Counted from the first letter of the stretch, positions 7,643 through 14,977 are shown. The stretch: 38,490 nt of DNA from Streptacidiphilus anmyonensis (GCF_000787855.1 NZ_BBPQ01000038.1:1-38490); one strand, 5' to 3'. Notes: generated by a model from the letters alone, not told the origin. Made by a program: numbers and translations.

Positions 7643-8845
7643 ATGGGTTCCTCCTACGACTGCGACGTCGTGATCATCGGTGGCGGGATCGTCGGACTCA
7701 GCGCCGCCTACGCGTTGAGCCTCGCGCGGCCCGGGACGGACGTGATCGTGCTGGAGAAGGAGCCGCGGCTCGGCGCGCACCAGACCGGGCACAACAGCGG
7801 CGTGATCCACAGCGGGCTGTACTACAAGCCCGGGTCGCTGAAGGCGCGCTTCGCGCTGGCCGGCGCCGCCGAGATGGTGGACTTCTGCAAGGAACAGGGC
7901 CTGCCGCACGAGGTGACGGGCAAGCTCGTGGTCGCCGTCGACGAGACCGAGCTGCCCAGGCTGCGCGCCCTCGCGGAGCGCGGGCGGGAGCACGGACTGC
8001 CGATCCGCGAGCTCGCCGCGGGCGGGATCGCCGAGTTCGAGCCGCACGTGCGCGGGGTCGCCGCGCTGCACGTCGGGACGACGGGCCTCGCCGACTTCCC
8101 CGCCGTGGCCCAGCGGTACGCGGAGCTGTCGGGGGCGCGGATCCGGACCGGGAACGAGGTCACCGCGATCGACCGCCGCGCGAACGGCGTGACGGTCACG
8201 ACGACGCTCGGCGAGGTCCGCGCCCGCGCCCTGGTGAACTGCGCGGGCCTGTACAGCGACCGGGTCGCCCGGCTGGCCGGGGACGAGCCGGGGCTGCGCA
8301 TCGTGCCGTTCCGCGGCGAGTACTTCGAGCTCTCCCCCGGCGCGGCCGCGCTCGTACGGGGGCTCGTCTACCCCGTCCCGGACCCGGCGTTCCCGTTCCT
8401 CGGCGTGCACCTGACCCGCGACCTCCTGGGCGGTGTGCACGTGGGCCCGAACGCCGTGCCCGCGCTGGCCCGCGAGGGGTACGGGTGGCGGCGGATTAGC
8501 GTGCGGGACCTCGTCGAGACGGTGAGCTGGCCAGGCACCTGGTCCCTCGCGTCGCGCCACTGGCGCGCGGAAGCGGTCGAGCTGCACCGCTCCCTGAGCC
8601 ACCGCGCGTTCACCCGCGCCCTGCGCCGCCTGCTGCCGGACATCACCGAGCACGACCTCGTCCCGGCCCCGGCCGGCGTCCGCGCCCAGGCCGTCGACCG
8701 CTCCGGCGCGCTGGTCGACGACTTCGCCTTCGCGCAGGGCCCGCGTACGGTCCACGTCCTGAACGCCCCCTCGCCCGCGGCGACGGCGTCCCTCCTCATC
8801 GGCCGCGAGATCGCGTCCCGCACCCTGACCGCCCTGGACGCGTAG
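7643..8845 (+). CDS. lhgO: L-2-hydroxyglutarate oxidase, 400 aa
   Basis: FAD-dependent oxidase/dehydrogenase of the DAO fold that converts L-2-hydroxyglutarate to 2-oxoglutarate, a metabolite-repair reaction. The N-terminal Rossmann motif is GGGIVG at residues 13-18 (DVVIIGGGIVGLSAAYAL), followed by the family-specific block GHNSGVIHSGLYY around residues 52-64. A second FAD contact region, VNCAGLYSDRVARLAGDE, lies near 193-210, and the C-terminus has GVRAQAVDRSGALVDDF. The length is normal for the family. The start is set by the -10 hexamer TAAGGT 6 nt upstream and by the MGSSYDCDVVIIGGG opening. It stands alone between two genes that also carry leaderless-type promoters. Confidence 0.93.
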   Translation: MGSSYDCDVVIIGGGIVGLSAAYALSLARPGTDVIVLEKEPRLGAHQTGHNSGVIHSGLYYKPGSLKARFALAGAAEMVDFCKEQGLPHEVTGKLVVAVDETELPRLRALAERGREHGLPIRELAAGGIAEFEPHVRGVAALHVGTTGLADFPAVAQRYAELSGARIRTGNEVTAIDRRANGVTVTTTLGEVRARALVNCAGLYSDRVARLAGDEPGLRIVPFRGEYFELSPGAAALVRGLVYPVPDPAFPFLGVHLTRDLLGGVHVGPNAVPALAREGYGWRRISVRDLVETVSWPGTWSLASRHWRAEAVELHRSLSHRAFTRALRRLLPDITEHDLVPAPAGVRAQAVDRSGALVDDFAFAQGPRTVHVLNAPSPAATASLLIGREIASRTLTALDA

Positions 8846-9086
8846 CGTCCCGGGCGGCGCTGTGCTGCGCACCCCGCTCGGGAGTTCGCCCGGGGTTTCG
8901 CCGGCGGTTCGCTCGGCGCGGCCACCCGCGCGGCACGGCCGGACCCGGGCCCGGCCGATCCCGGGACCACCTCGGCGGGCGGCGGCCAGGCCACTCGACC
9001 GCCGAGGCACTGCGCTCCCGGACGGCCCGACCAGCGGTCGGCCCGCGCGACAGGCTCGCGGCCCCGAAGGGCCGCTTTCCGTTCCG

Positions 9087-9092
9087 TAGACT
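9087..9092 (+). promoter_or_regulatory. -10 element near trmB start
   Basis: TAGACT lies 10 nt before the GTG at 9103. No Shine-Dalgarno sequence is present, which is compatible with a leaderless or near-leaderless mRNA. Confidence 0.4.
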
Positions 9093-9102
9093 GGACCGCA
9101 CT

Positions 9103-9864
9103 GTGAGCAGCCAGACCACCGCCCCCGCCATAACCCCCGACGCCGACGTCGACGACGCCCGTCCGGGGTCGCCCGTCTCGCCCGAGTTGCATCGGGAGCG
9201 GCGGATCCGGAGTTTCCACCCGCGCAAGGGACGGATGAGCACCGCCCAGTACGACGCGCTGGCGCGGTCGTGGGACGGCTACGGCATCCGCGTCGACGGC
9301 CGGCGGCAGCTGGACCTGGACGCGTGGTTCGGGCGGGCGGACGCGCGGGTCGTGCTGGAGATCGGCTTCGGCATGGGCGACGCCACCGCGACCATGGCCG
9401 CCGCGGAGCCCGACCGATGCGTGCTCGCCGTGGACGTGCACACACCGGGGCACGGCAACCTCCTGCGCCGGATCGAGTCCGACGATCTGGACAACGTCCG
9501 CCTGGCCGAGGGCGACGCCGTGGTGCTGCTGCGCGACCAGCTCGCGCCGGAGAGCCTGGACGGCCTGCGCATCTTCTTCCCTGACCCGTGGCCGAAGGCG
9601 CGTCACCACAAGCGCAGGCTGATCCAGCCGGAGTTCGTGGCGCTCGCCGTCTCCCGGCTGCGCCCGGGTGCGACGGTGCACTGCGCGACCGACTGGGAGC
9701 CGTACGCGGAGCAGATGCTCGAGGTGCTGAGCGGCTCGGCGGAACTTGCGAACCTGCACACCGACTACGCGCCGCGCCCCGACTGGCGGCCGGTGACCAA
9801 GTTCGAGCGGCAGGGTCTGGCCAAGGGTCACGTCGTCCGGGATGTGCTGTTCCGACGGGTCTGA
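9103..9864 (+). CDS. trmB: tRNA (guanine-N7-)-methyltransferase, 253 aa
   Basis: SAM-dependent methyltransferase forming m7G at position 46 of the tRNA variable loop. SAM motif I is VLEIGFGMGDATATMA at about 84-99. The acidic loop and helix AVDVHTPGHGNLL follow, then the TrmB hallmark FFPDPWPKARHHKRRLIQPEF near 162-182 and the C-terminal TDWEPYAEQMLEV. The first about 25 residues (Thr/Pro/Asp-rich) are an extension common in actinomycetes. The GTG at 9103 has a TAGACT -10-like element 10 nt upstream and no RBS. The 257 bp before it contain no supported gene. It is followed 50 bp later by the PrsW-like protease. Confidence 0.95.
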   Translation: MSSQTTAPAITPDADVDDARPGSPVSPELHRERRIRSFHPRKGRMSTAQYDALARSWDGYGIRVDGRRQLDLDAWFGRADARVVLEIGFGMGDATATMAAAEPDRCVLAVDVHTPGHGNLLRRIESDDLDNVRLAEGDAVVLLRDQLAPESLDGLRIFFPDPWPKARHHKRRLIQPEFVALAVSRLRPGATVHCATDWEPYAEQMLEVLSGSAELANLHTDYAPRPDWRPVTKFERQGLAKGHVVRDVLFRRV

Positions 9865-9902
9865 CCCGCAGGAACTGCTTACCGGCTGCTCCGCGCCACC
9901 GC

Positions 9903-9908
9903 TAAGGT
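9903..9908 (+). promoter_or_regulatory. -10 element for a leaderless prsW-like transcript
   Basis: TAAGGT ends 6 nt before the GTG at 9915, identical in sequence and spacing to the element in front of lhgO (7631). No Shine-Dalgarno sequence is seen. Confidence 0.5.
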
Positions 9909-9914
9909 CGTGGG

Positions 9915-11768
9915 GTGAGCAGCGAGTACCAGGAGCCCGCGGCCGTCGCGGCAGCCGGTCCGATACCCGAACCGCACCCCGACCTTTCCGCGGGCCCCGC
10001 AGGTCGGGCAGGTACCGCCGATCCCGCCGGTCCCGTCGATTCCGCGGCGCTGCCCGAAGGGCTGCCGGCTGCGCCGCAGGCCGGCGGCACGGACGCGCTG
10101 CCGTTCAGCCCGCCGACCAGCTTCCGCTACAAGGTCCGACGCAACCTGCTGGAGAACCGGTGGCTGCGCCTGCTCGCGGTCGTGCTGGTGCTCGCGCTGT
10201 GCGGGGTGGTCATCCTCGCCAAGCTGCAGAAGATGACCGGCACGTCCGGTTTCCTGATCGGCATCTCGCTGGCCGTGCTGCCGGTGCCGCTGATCCTCGG
10301 GGCGTTCTACTGGCTCGACCGGGTCGAGCCCAAGCCCTGGAAGCTGCTCCTGTTCTGTTTCGGCTGGGGCGCCTGCGCGGCCACGCTGGTCGCACTGCTG
10401 GCCAACGACTGGGCCACCACGGAGTTGATCAGCCATCAGGTGGGCGGCGGTGAGACTCTCAGCGCGAGCCTGGTCGCCCCGCTGGTCGAGGAGACCTGCA
10501 AGGGCTCGGCGCTGCTGCTGATCTTCCTGTTCCGCCGCCGGGACTTCACCGGCATCGTCGACGGCGCGGTCTACGCGGGCTTCACCGCGACCGGCTTCGC
10601 CTTCACCGAGAACATCCTCTACATCGGCCGCTCGGTCGCCGACGGCTCGCCGGACGGCGGGAGCGCCGTCGTGGTCACGGTCTTCACCTTCCTGATGCGC
10701 GAGGTGATGTCGCCGTTCGCGCACCCGCTGTTCACGTCGATGACGGCGGTCGGCTTCGGCGTGGCGGCCATCAGCCGCAAGCGCTGGCAGCGGATCTGCG
10801 CCCCGATCACGGGCTGGATCTTCGCCATGCTGATGCACGGCACCTGGAACAGCTCGCCCTCGCTGGGCGCGGCCGGCTTCTTCGGCGTCTACTTCCTCTT
10901 CATGGTCCCGGTCTTCGCGCTGATGGTGTGGCTGCTGGTCTGGGCGCGCGGCAACGAGTTGCGGACGGTCGGCCGCCAGCTGGCGGTGTACGTGACGGCG
11001 GGCTGGATGACCTCGCCGGTCCCGGTGGTGATGTCCTCGATGCGCACCCGCAAGCAGGCGCGTGCGCTGGCCCGGTTCCAGCAGGGTCCGGCCGGGGACC
11101 GGGCCATGCGGGAGTACCTCGCGTTCGCGACCTCGCTGGCCCTGCTCCGCGAGCGGGTGGCGCGCGGCCTCGCCGTCCAGCACTTCACCGACCGCGAGCA
11201 GGAGCTGCTGCACCACCTGTGGGAGCGGAAGGACGCGGTGGGGACGGTCTTCGCGCGCGTCGGCGAGCAGGAGTGGTTCCGCAAGCATCCGCCGCTGGCG
11301 CCCGCGTTCGGCCGCCCGGGGCCCATGCCCATGGGTGTGCCGATGGGCATGCCGATGCAGGTGCCGGCCCAGGGCTACCGCGGTCCCTACGGGCAGCCCG
11401 GACCGTACCCGCAGCAGCCCGGCCCCTACGGCCGGCCCGGACCGTACCCCCAGCAGCCGGGCCCCCACGCCCAGCCGGGACCGTACGGCCCGGCACCGTA
11501 CGCGCAGCCCGGACCGTACGGGCAGCGTCCGTACCCGCAGCCGTACCCCTACCCGCAGGCTCAGCAGCAGCCGTACGCCTACCCGCAGGCTCAGCAGCCG
11601 TACCAGCCCTACCCGTACCAGACCGTCGGGCCGCAGCCGCAGCCCCAGCCGCAGCCGCAGGGCTACCAGTACCCCGCCACCCGGCCGGGTCCGGCCGCGC
11701 CGGAGCCGACGGGGGAACCAGCGCAGGAGCCTGGGCAGGAGCAGCAGCCGCCCGCCGCCGAGCAGTGA
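9915..11768 (+). CDS. PrsW family intramembrane metalloprotease with Pro/Tyr/Gln-rich tail, 617 aa
   Basis: Polytopic membrane protease of the PrsW/CAAX-like (CPBP-related) type; in Bacillus PrsW performs site-1 cleavage of anti-sigma factor RsiW (family knowledge). After an Ala/Pro/Gly-rich cytosolic N-terminus (about 70 residues) there are about eight hydrophobic segments. Active-site motifs are present: EExxK at Glu192-Glu193-Lys196 (VEETCKG), a FTEN block in the next helix, His270 (FAHPLF) and His308 (LMHGTWN). The TM core ends near residue 345. A soluble helical part follows, and from about residue 470 a low-complexity tail rich in Pro, Tyr, Gln and Gly (repeated GPYPQQPGPYG units). The GTG at 9915 has TAAGGT 6 nt upstream. 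The substrate is unknown and no sigma/anti-sigma pair is adjacent. Confidence 0.9.
   Translation: MSSEYQEPAAVAAAGPIPEPHPDLSAGPAGRAGTADPAGPVDSAALPEGLPAAPQAGGTDALPFSPPTSFRYKVRRNLLENRWLRLLAVVLVLALCGVVILAKLQKMTGTSGFLIGISLAVLPVPLILGAFYWLDRVEPKPWKLLLFCFGWGACAATLVALLANDWATTELISHQVGGGETLSASLVAPLVEETCKGSALLLIFLFRRRDFTGIVDGAVYAGFTATGFAFTENILYIGRSVADGSPDGGSAVVVTVFTFLMREVMSPFAHPLFTSMTAVGFGVAAISRKRWQRICAPITGWIFAMLMHGTWNSSPSLGAAGFFGVYFLFMVPVFALMVWLLVWARGNELRTVGRQLAVYVTAGWMTSPVPVVMSSMRTRKQARALARFQQGPAGDRAMREYLAFATSLALLRERVARGLAVQHFTDREQELLHHLWERKDAVGTVFARVGEQEWFRKHPPLAPAFGRPGPMPMGVPMGMPMQVPAQGYRGPYGQPGPYPQQPGPYGRPGPYPQQPGPHAQPGPYGPAPYAQPGPYGQRPYPQPYPYPQAQQQPYAYPQAQQPYQPYPYQTVGPQPQPQPQPQGYQYPATRPGPAAPEPTGEPAQEPGQEQQPPAAEQ
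11337..11680 (+). repeat. Degenerate tandem repeats encoding the Pro/Tyr/Gln tail
   Basis: The 3' part of the PrsW-like gene consists of recurring codon blocks for PGPY, PQQPGPYG and YPQAQQ. Repeats of CAGCCCGGACCGTAC-like sequence are visible at the DNA level, indicating expansion by duplication. Confidence 0.7.
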
Positions 11769-11840
11769 CCACCGGCACCTCACCAGCGACTTCGGCCGTA
11801 CCGGAACCATCGGGACCCCCTGCCGCGTTGTCCTGAGTAT

Positions 11841-11858
11841 CCGCACATCGACGTGCGG
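11841..11858 (+). promoter_or_regulatory. Near-palindrome upstream of the 529-aa gene
   Basis: CCGCAC-ATCGAC-GTGCGG forms an 18-bp near-perfect palindrome 32 bp before the GTG at 11891 and upstream of its AGGAGG. It could be an operator or a leader hairpin. Confidence 0.35.
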
Positions 11859-11890
11859 CGACGCCGACACAGCGTCAGGAGGCAGCGCCG

Positions 11891-13480
11891 GTGACCGATG
11901 GCATCTACCGGATGGCCGTGACCAGTGGGCACGGACATCAGGAGACTGTTGCCCTGGCCGAGCAGCAGCTGCGGCAGTGGCTGAAGGCGCTGCACTACGA
12001 CGAGCCGAGCACCGGGAACGGGCGACGGCGGGTCGGACCGCAGGCCGTGCTGGACCAGGTGGCTCGTGGCAAGGCCGTCCAGGGGCGGCTCGCGCGATGG
12101 CGGCTGCGCGAGTTCACCGTGCAGGGCATCTGGCAGACGTCGCTGACCGTGGCCACCGCGCGCGACGGCCGCACCTGGGTGCAGCTGGACGCGGAGCAGC
12201 TGCCGGTGCGCGGCGAGGAGCCCGCGAAGGCGCCCGTTCCGGCGCTGGCCCGCGGGCTGCTGGACGTCCTGGACGCGACGGAGGGCGAACAGCCCGGTTC
12301 GGCGCGGGTGCACGCGCTGCCCGGCGTGATCGAGCGCGGCGACGTCGACGACATCCTGGACGAGCTGTGCGATCCGGACCGGCGGCTGCCGATCGTGGTC
12401 GCCAGCACCCCTCTCCACACCGACTTCGAGGACTGGCTCGACGACACCGTCGACCCGCTGCTGCGCAGCTGCAGCGGCATCGCCGTCCTCTACGCCCTCT
12501 CCCCCGGCGCGGAACGCGCGTTCAACACGGCGCTCGAGCACCACCGCGTCTACGGCGGCGCGGTGCGCACGTACCTTCCGGGCCTGGATCCGGCGTGGGC
12601 GCCGGAGGCGGCCCGGCACCGGGTGATGTCCCGTACGACGATCGAGGAGAACCTGCGCCGCGCGTCCGGCCTGCTGGCCTGGCTGCCGCGTCGGCTCGCC
12701 GTCCAGGCGCCCCTGGCGGACCAGCTCGTCGGCCTGCCGCCGCTTCGCCCCGAGGGCCTGCCCGAGGCCGACGCGATCCAGCCCGGCGGCCTGCTCGTGG
12801 ACCACGAGGAGGAGGAGGCACACGAGCAGCGGGCCCGCGCGGAGGAGCTTCAGGAGGTCCGCCGCTGGCTGCGGGCGGCGGAGGAGCGCGAGTCGCTGCT
12901 GGCCGCCGAGTACGACGAGCAGTACAGCGAGCTGCGCGCGGTGCGCACGAAGCTGCGCACGCTCTCCGGCCGCCCCGTGCGTCCGCAGGACTCGGAGCCC
13001 GCGACCTTCGCGGAGCTGTTGGACCGTCTGGACGAGTTCCCACAGCTCGCGTTCACCGGAGACGCGCGGCTGACCAAGGAGCTGGACGAGCAGACGGACC
13101 ACCCCACCTGGGTCCGGATGACCTGGGACGCGCTGATGGCGCTGCAGGACTACGCCGAGTCCGCCAAGTCCGGCTCCGCGGGCGGCGACTTCCGCAGCTG
13201 GTGCGAGAACACCCCGCCCGACTGCCACCCCTTCCCGCCCCGCAAGGTGATCCGCGGCGAGTCCCGGACGGTGAGCACCAACGCCAAGTGGAAGCGCGAG
13301 CGCCAGCTGCCGGTCCCGGCGGAGGTCGACCCGTCAGGCCGCGTCTTCATGGGCGCCCACCTGCGAATAGGAGGTGGCGGCACGGCTCCGCGCCTGCACT
13401 ACCACGACGACTGCTCGGGCACGGGCCGGGTGTACATCGGCTACATCGGGCTGCACCTGCACAACACGCGTACGAATTGA
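11891..13480 (+). CDS. Unrecognised multidomain protein, possibly conflict/defence type, 529 aa
   Basis: Function not recognised. The start is well supported (AGGAGG, 8 nt, GTG). Residues 1-150: soluble alpha/beta segment with a Trp-rich strand pair (WRLREFTVQGIWQTSLTV). About 165-275: an alpha/beta block beginning RLPIVVAST and containing YGGAVRTYLPG, a phrase I associate with large actinomycete proteins near putative defence genes (memory, unverified). About 295-355: Glu/Arg-rich heptad-like coiled coil (EEEEAHEQRARAEELQEVRRWL). About 430-529: a Trp/His/Asp/Cys-bearing C-terminal domain ending GRVYIGYIGLHLHNTRTN, with PRLHYHDDCSGTG just before, reminiscent of a compact enzyme domain. No transmembrane helix or signal peptide. 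The next gene, a small membrane protein, starts 38 bp later and may be cotranscribed. Confidence 0.75.
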   Translation: MTDGIYRMAVTSGHGHQETVALAEQQLRQWLKALHYDEPSTGNGRRRVGPQAVLDQVARGKAVQGRLARWRLREFTVQGIWQTSLTVATARDGRTWVQLDAEQLPVRGEEPAKAPVPALARGLLDVLDATEGEQPGSARVHALPGVIERGDVDDILDELCDPDRRLPIVVASTPLHTDFEDWLDDTVDPLLRSCSGIAVLYALSPGAERAFNTALEHHRVYGGAVRTYLPGLDPAWAPEAARHRVMSRTTIEENLRRASGLLAWLPRRLAVQAPLADQLVGLPPLRPEGLPEADAIQPGGLLVDHEEEEAHEQRARAEELQEVRRWLRAAEERESLLAAEYDEQYSELRAVRTKLRTLSGRPVRPQDSEPATFAELLDRLDEFPQLAFTGDARLTKELDEQTDHPTWVRMTWDALMALQDYAESAKSGSAGGDFRSWCENTPPDCHPFPPRKVIRGESRTVSTNAKWKRERQLPVPAEVDPSGRVFMGAHLRIGGGGTAPRLHYHDDCSGTGRVYIGYIGLHLHNTRTN

Positions 13481-13518
13481 CCAATGGCTGACAATTGATT
13501 GACGGAGGTTCACTTTCC

Positions 13519-13818
13519 ATGGCTCAGGTCCCCTCTTCGCTCGTCGCCGCCACCGGTCTGGTCGGCGGCTATGCCGTCGCCCGCGCGACGAAGCGCCGCG
13601 AGCTGGGCGGCGTGGCGCTCGCCACGGCGGGCGGCGTGGCCGCATGGCAGTGGCGGCGGGCGGCCGGCCCGAAGGCGGCCGCCGCGCTGGGCGGCCTCTA
13701 CGTGGCCGCGTTCGCGGGCTCCCACCCGCTGGCGAAGAAGCTGGGCGCGTGGCCGTCGGTCCTGACGGTGGCGGGGACCGTGGCCCTGGCGAGCTGGGCT
13801 GTCGCCGACCGGAAGTAG
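13519..13818 (+). CDS. Small hydrophobic (membrane) protein, 99 aa
   Basis: Not recognised. GGAGG at 13504-13508 sits 10 nt before the ATG at 13519, which decides this start over an in-frame ATC-type extension from 13495. The protein is Ala/Gly/Trp-rich with about three hydrophobic stretches (SLVAATGLVGGYAVARA, GGVALATAGGVAAW, AALGGLYVAAFAGSH), a basic region KRRE near residue 25 and WPSVLTVAGTVALASWAVADRK at the end. This is typical of small inner-membrane proteins of unknown function. It lies 38 bp after the 529-aa gene on the same strand, so cotranscription is likely. Confidence 0.72.
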   Translation: MAQVPSSLVAATGLVGGYAVARATKRRELGGVALATAGGVAAWQWRRAAGPKAAAALGGLYVAAFAGSHPLAKKLGAWPSVLTVAGTVALASWAVADRK

Positions 13819-13838
13819 CCTGATCCGTTCGCCCCCGC

Positions 13839-13998
13839 AGGCGTTGCACCACCTCAGGGGCGCGGGGAACTGCGCGAGAACCACCGGCGTGCGGATGGCC
13901 CTGCTCGTTGAGGATCATCCGCGTGCCGGTGGCTTGTCGCGCCCGCGCGGCGGAACCGCGGATCGGCAGAGCCCCGCACCCCAGGTGGTGCAACGCCT
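13839..13998. repeat. Fold-back repeat element with perfect 16-bp terminal inverted repeats
   Basis: AGGCGTTGCACCACCT at 13839-13854 is the exact reverse complement of 13983-13998. Inside, GGGGCGCGGGG (from 13857) pairs with CCCCGCACCCC (ending about 13982) apart from one base. A further arm CCACCGGC..GCGGATG (about 13881-13897) pairs with CATCCGC..GCCGGTGG (about 13916-13932). The whole about 160 bp can fold into one long interrupted stem. The GGGGCGCGGGGAACTGCGCG core resembles an extragenic repeat I recall as common in Streptomyces genomes. It lies between two convergent genes and could act as a bidirectional terminator or be a REP/MITE-like mobile repeat. Confidence 0.75.
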
Positions 13999-14002
13999 CC
14001 GA

Positions 14003-14036
14003 TGACTCAGACGTTCAGGTGACTCAGACGTTCAGG
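14003..14036. repeat. 17-bp perfect tandem duplication across the M23 stop codon
   Basis: TGACTCAGACGTTCAGG occurs at 14003-14019 and again at 14020-14036. The second copy contains the stop (14024-14026, minus strand) and last codons of the M23 peptidase; the first copy is a non-coding duplicate just beyond it. It abuts the fold-back element. Confidence 0.85.
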
Positions 14037-14803
14037 CCGTGCGCGGCGAACCAGGCCGCCGGGTCGACCGGGTCCGCGCCGTCGGGGCGGACCTCGATGT
14101 AGACGTGCGGAGTGGTGAAGCCCCGCGAGGAGCCCACACGACCGAGTGGCTGGCCGGCCTGGACGGAGCCCGCGGGGGCCGCGATGGCGGAGAGGTGGCA
14201 GTACCAGATCTCCGTGCCGTCGGGCAGCGTCTGGATGACGCGGTAGCCGTAGCTGCCGGCCCAGCCGGCGGAGGTGACGACGCCGGCGCCGACCGCGCGG
14301 ACGGGCGTGCCCGCCGGGGCGGGGAAGTCCTGGCCGGGGTGCAGGTGGGACCAGTAGGACACGTCGCGTCCCAGACCGGTCGCCGCGCAGGCGATCGGGG
14401 GGACGAGCGGGCCCACGGCCCGCACCCGCTCGGCCGCCGCGGCCTTCGCGGAGGCCGCGGCCGCGGCCTCGCGGCGGACCGACTGCGCCGCGGTCGGGGC
14501 GTCGCTGTGATCCGGCGTGCCCTGGGTACGGATGCGGTCGAGCAGCGCGGTGCCCGCGTCGGAGGCGTGGGCCGTGGCCGCCGCGCCCGCGTGCTCGTCG
14601 ACGAAGAGGGAGCCCGTCGCGCCGCTGTGCTCGCCGCGCTCGGCGTGCTCGGCGGCCATCGCCGGACCGGCGAGGCCGATGACGCTGCTGGCTCCGACGG
14701 CCATCGCGGCGAGGCCCAGCGCGGCGCCGCGCTGCCTCGGCACGGCAAGGACGGGTTGGTCGGTCGACGCCGGGTGCTCGACCTCGGCCGGGTATGCCGC
14801 CAT
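14024..14803 (-). CDS. Secreted M23 (LytM-like) peptidase, possibly inactive, 259 aa
   Basis: Exported cell-wall peptidase-like protein. A basic N-terminal region is followed by a signal peptide (about 26-50, LGLAAMAVGASSVIGLAGPAMAA) and an Ala-rich helical segment, then the M23 domain. Conserved residues seen: HPGQD with His155 and Asp159 (first zinc ligands) and YCHLS with His203. The final HxH motif, normally GPHLHFEVR, reads TPHVYIEVR: His233 is kept but the zinc ligand is Tyr235. Catalysis is therefore doubtful, and it may be a regulator or binder of peptidoglycan. The AAGGAG sequence 10 nt upstream fixes the start at 14803. The leader holds a ydaO-type c-di-AMP riboswitch, matching the known link between this riboswitch and cell-wall hydrolases in actinomycetes. 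Confidence 0.9.
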   Translation of the reverse strand: MAAYPAEVEHPASTDQPVLAVPRQRGAALGLAAMAVGASSVIGLAGPAMAAEHAERGEHSGATGSLFVDEHAGAAATAHASDAGTALLDRIRTQGTPDHSDAPTAAQSVRREAAAAASAKAAAAERVRAVGPLVPPIACAATGLGRDVSYWSHLHPGQDFPAPAGTPVRAVGAGVVTSAGWAGSYGYRVIQTLPDGTEIWYCHLSAIAAPAGSVQAGQPLGRVGSSRGFTTPHVYIEVRPDGADPVDPAAWFAAHGLNV

Positions 14804-14827
14804 GACTGGCGTGCTCCTTTCCGTCCC

Positions 14828-14937
14828 TACGCCGACCGGGTTAGCTGACGGGTTCGGAGAGGGAGGTCTCCTACGGCCTCAAGGCCGATACACCCCAGGT
14901 GCGTTGGGTCCCCGGTTCCATACGGATTAGGCGATAC
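14828..14937 (-). ncRNA. c-di-AMP riboswitch (ydaO/yuaA leader)
   Basis: On the minus strand the leader reads TCGCCTAATCC, GGAACCGGGGACCCAA, TTGGGGTG-like (CCTGGGGTGTATC), a GGCCTTGAGGCC hairpin, and CCGAACCCGTCAGCTAACCC, closing with GGCG. These blocks, in this order, are the conserved core of the ydaO-type aptamer. The closing helix pairs CGCC near 14931-14934 with GGCG near 14830-14833. The aptamer ends about 25 nt before the M23 start codon. In this class c-di-AMP binding usually turns expression off. Confidence 0.9.
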
Positions 14938-14971
14938 GCGCGACGTCCGCGCGTACTGTTATGGAAAGTTA

Positions 14972-14977
14972 ATACTA
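14972..14977 (-). promoter_or_regulatory. Candidate -10 element for the riboswitch transcript
   Basis: TAGTAT on the minus strand, in an AT-rich stretch 35 nt upstream of the aptamer. Its first three bases are the TAG stop codon of the upstream transporter gene. No good -35 is seen, so confidence is limited. Confidence 0.35.

Noticed and set aside
8862-9089. 75-aa frame between lhgO and trmB
   Set aside because: No RBS, Arg/Pro-rich random composition and no resemblance to a family.
9879-11870. 663-aa minus-strand frame opposite the PrsW-like gene
   Set aside because: Shadow frame; the opposite strand has clear PrsW motifs.
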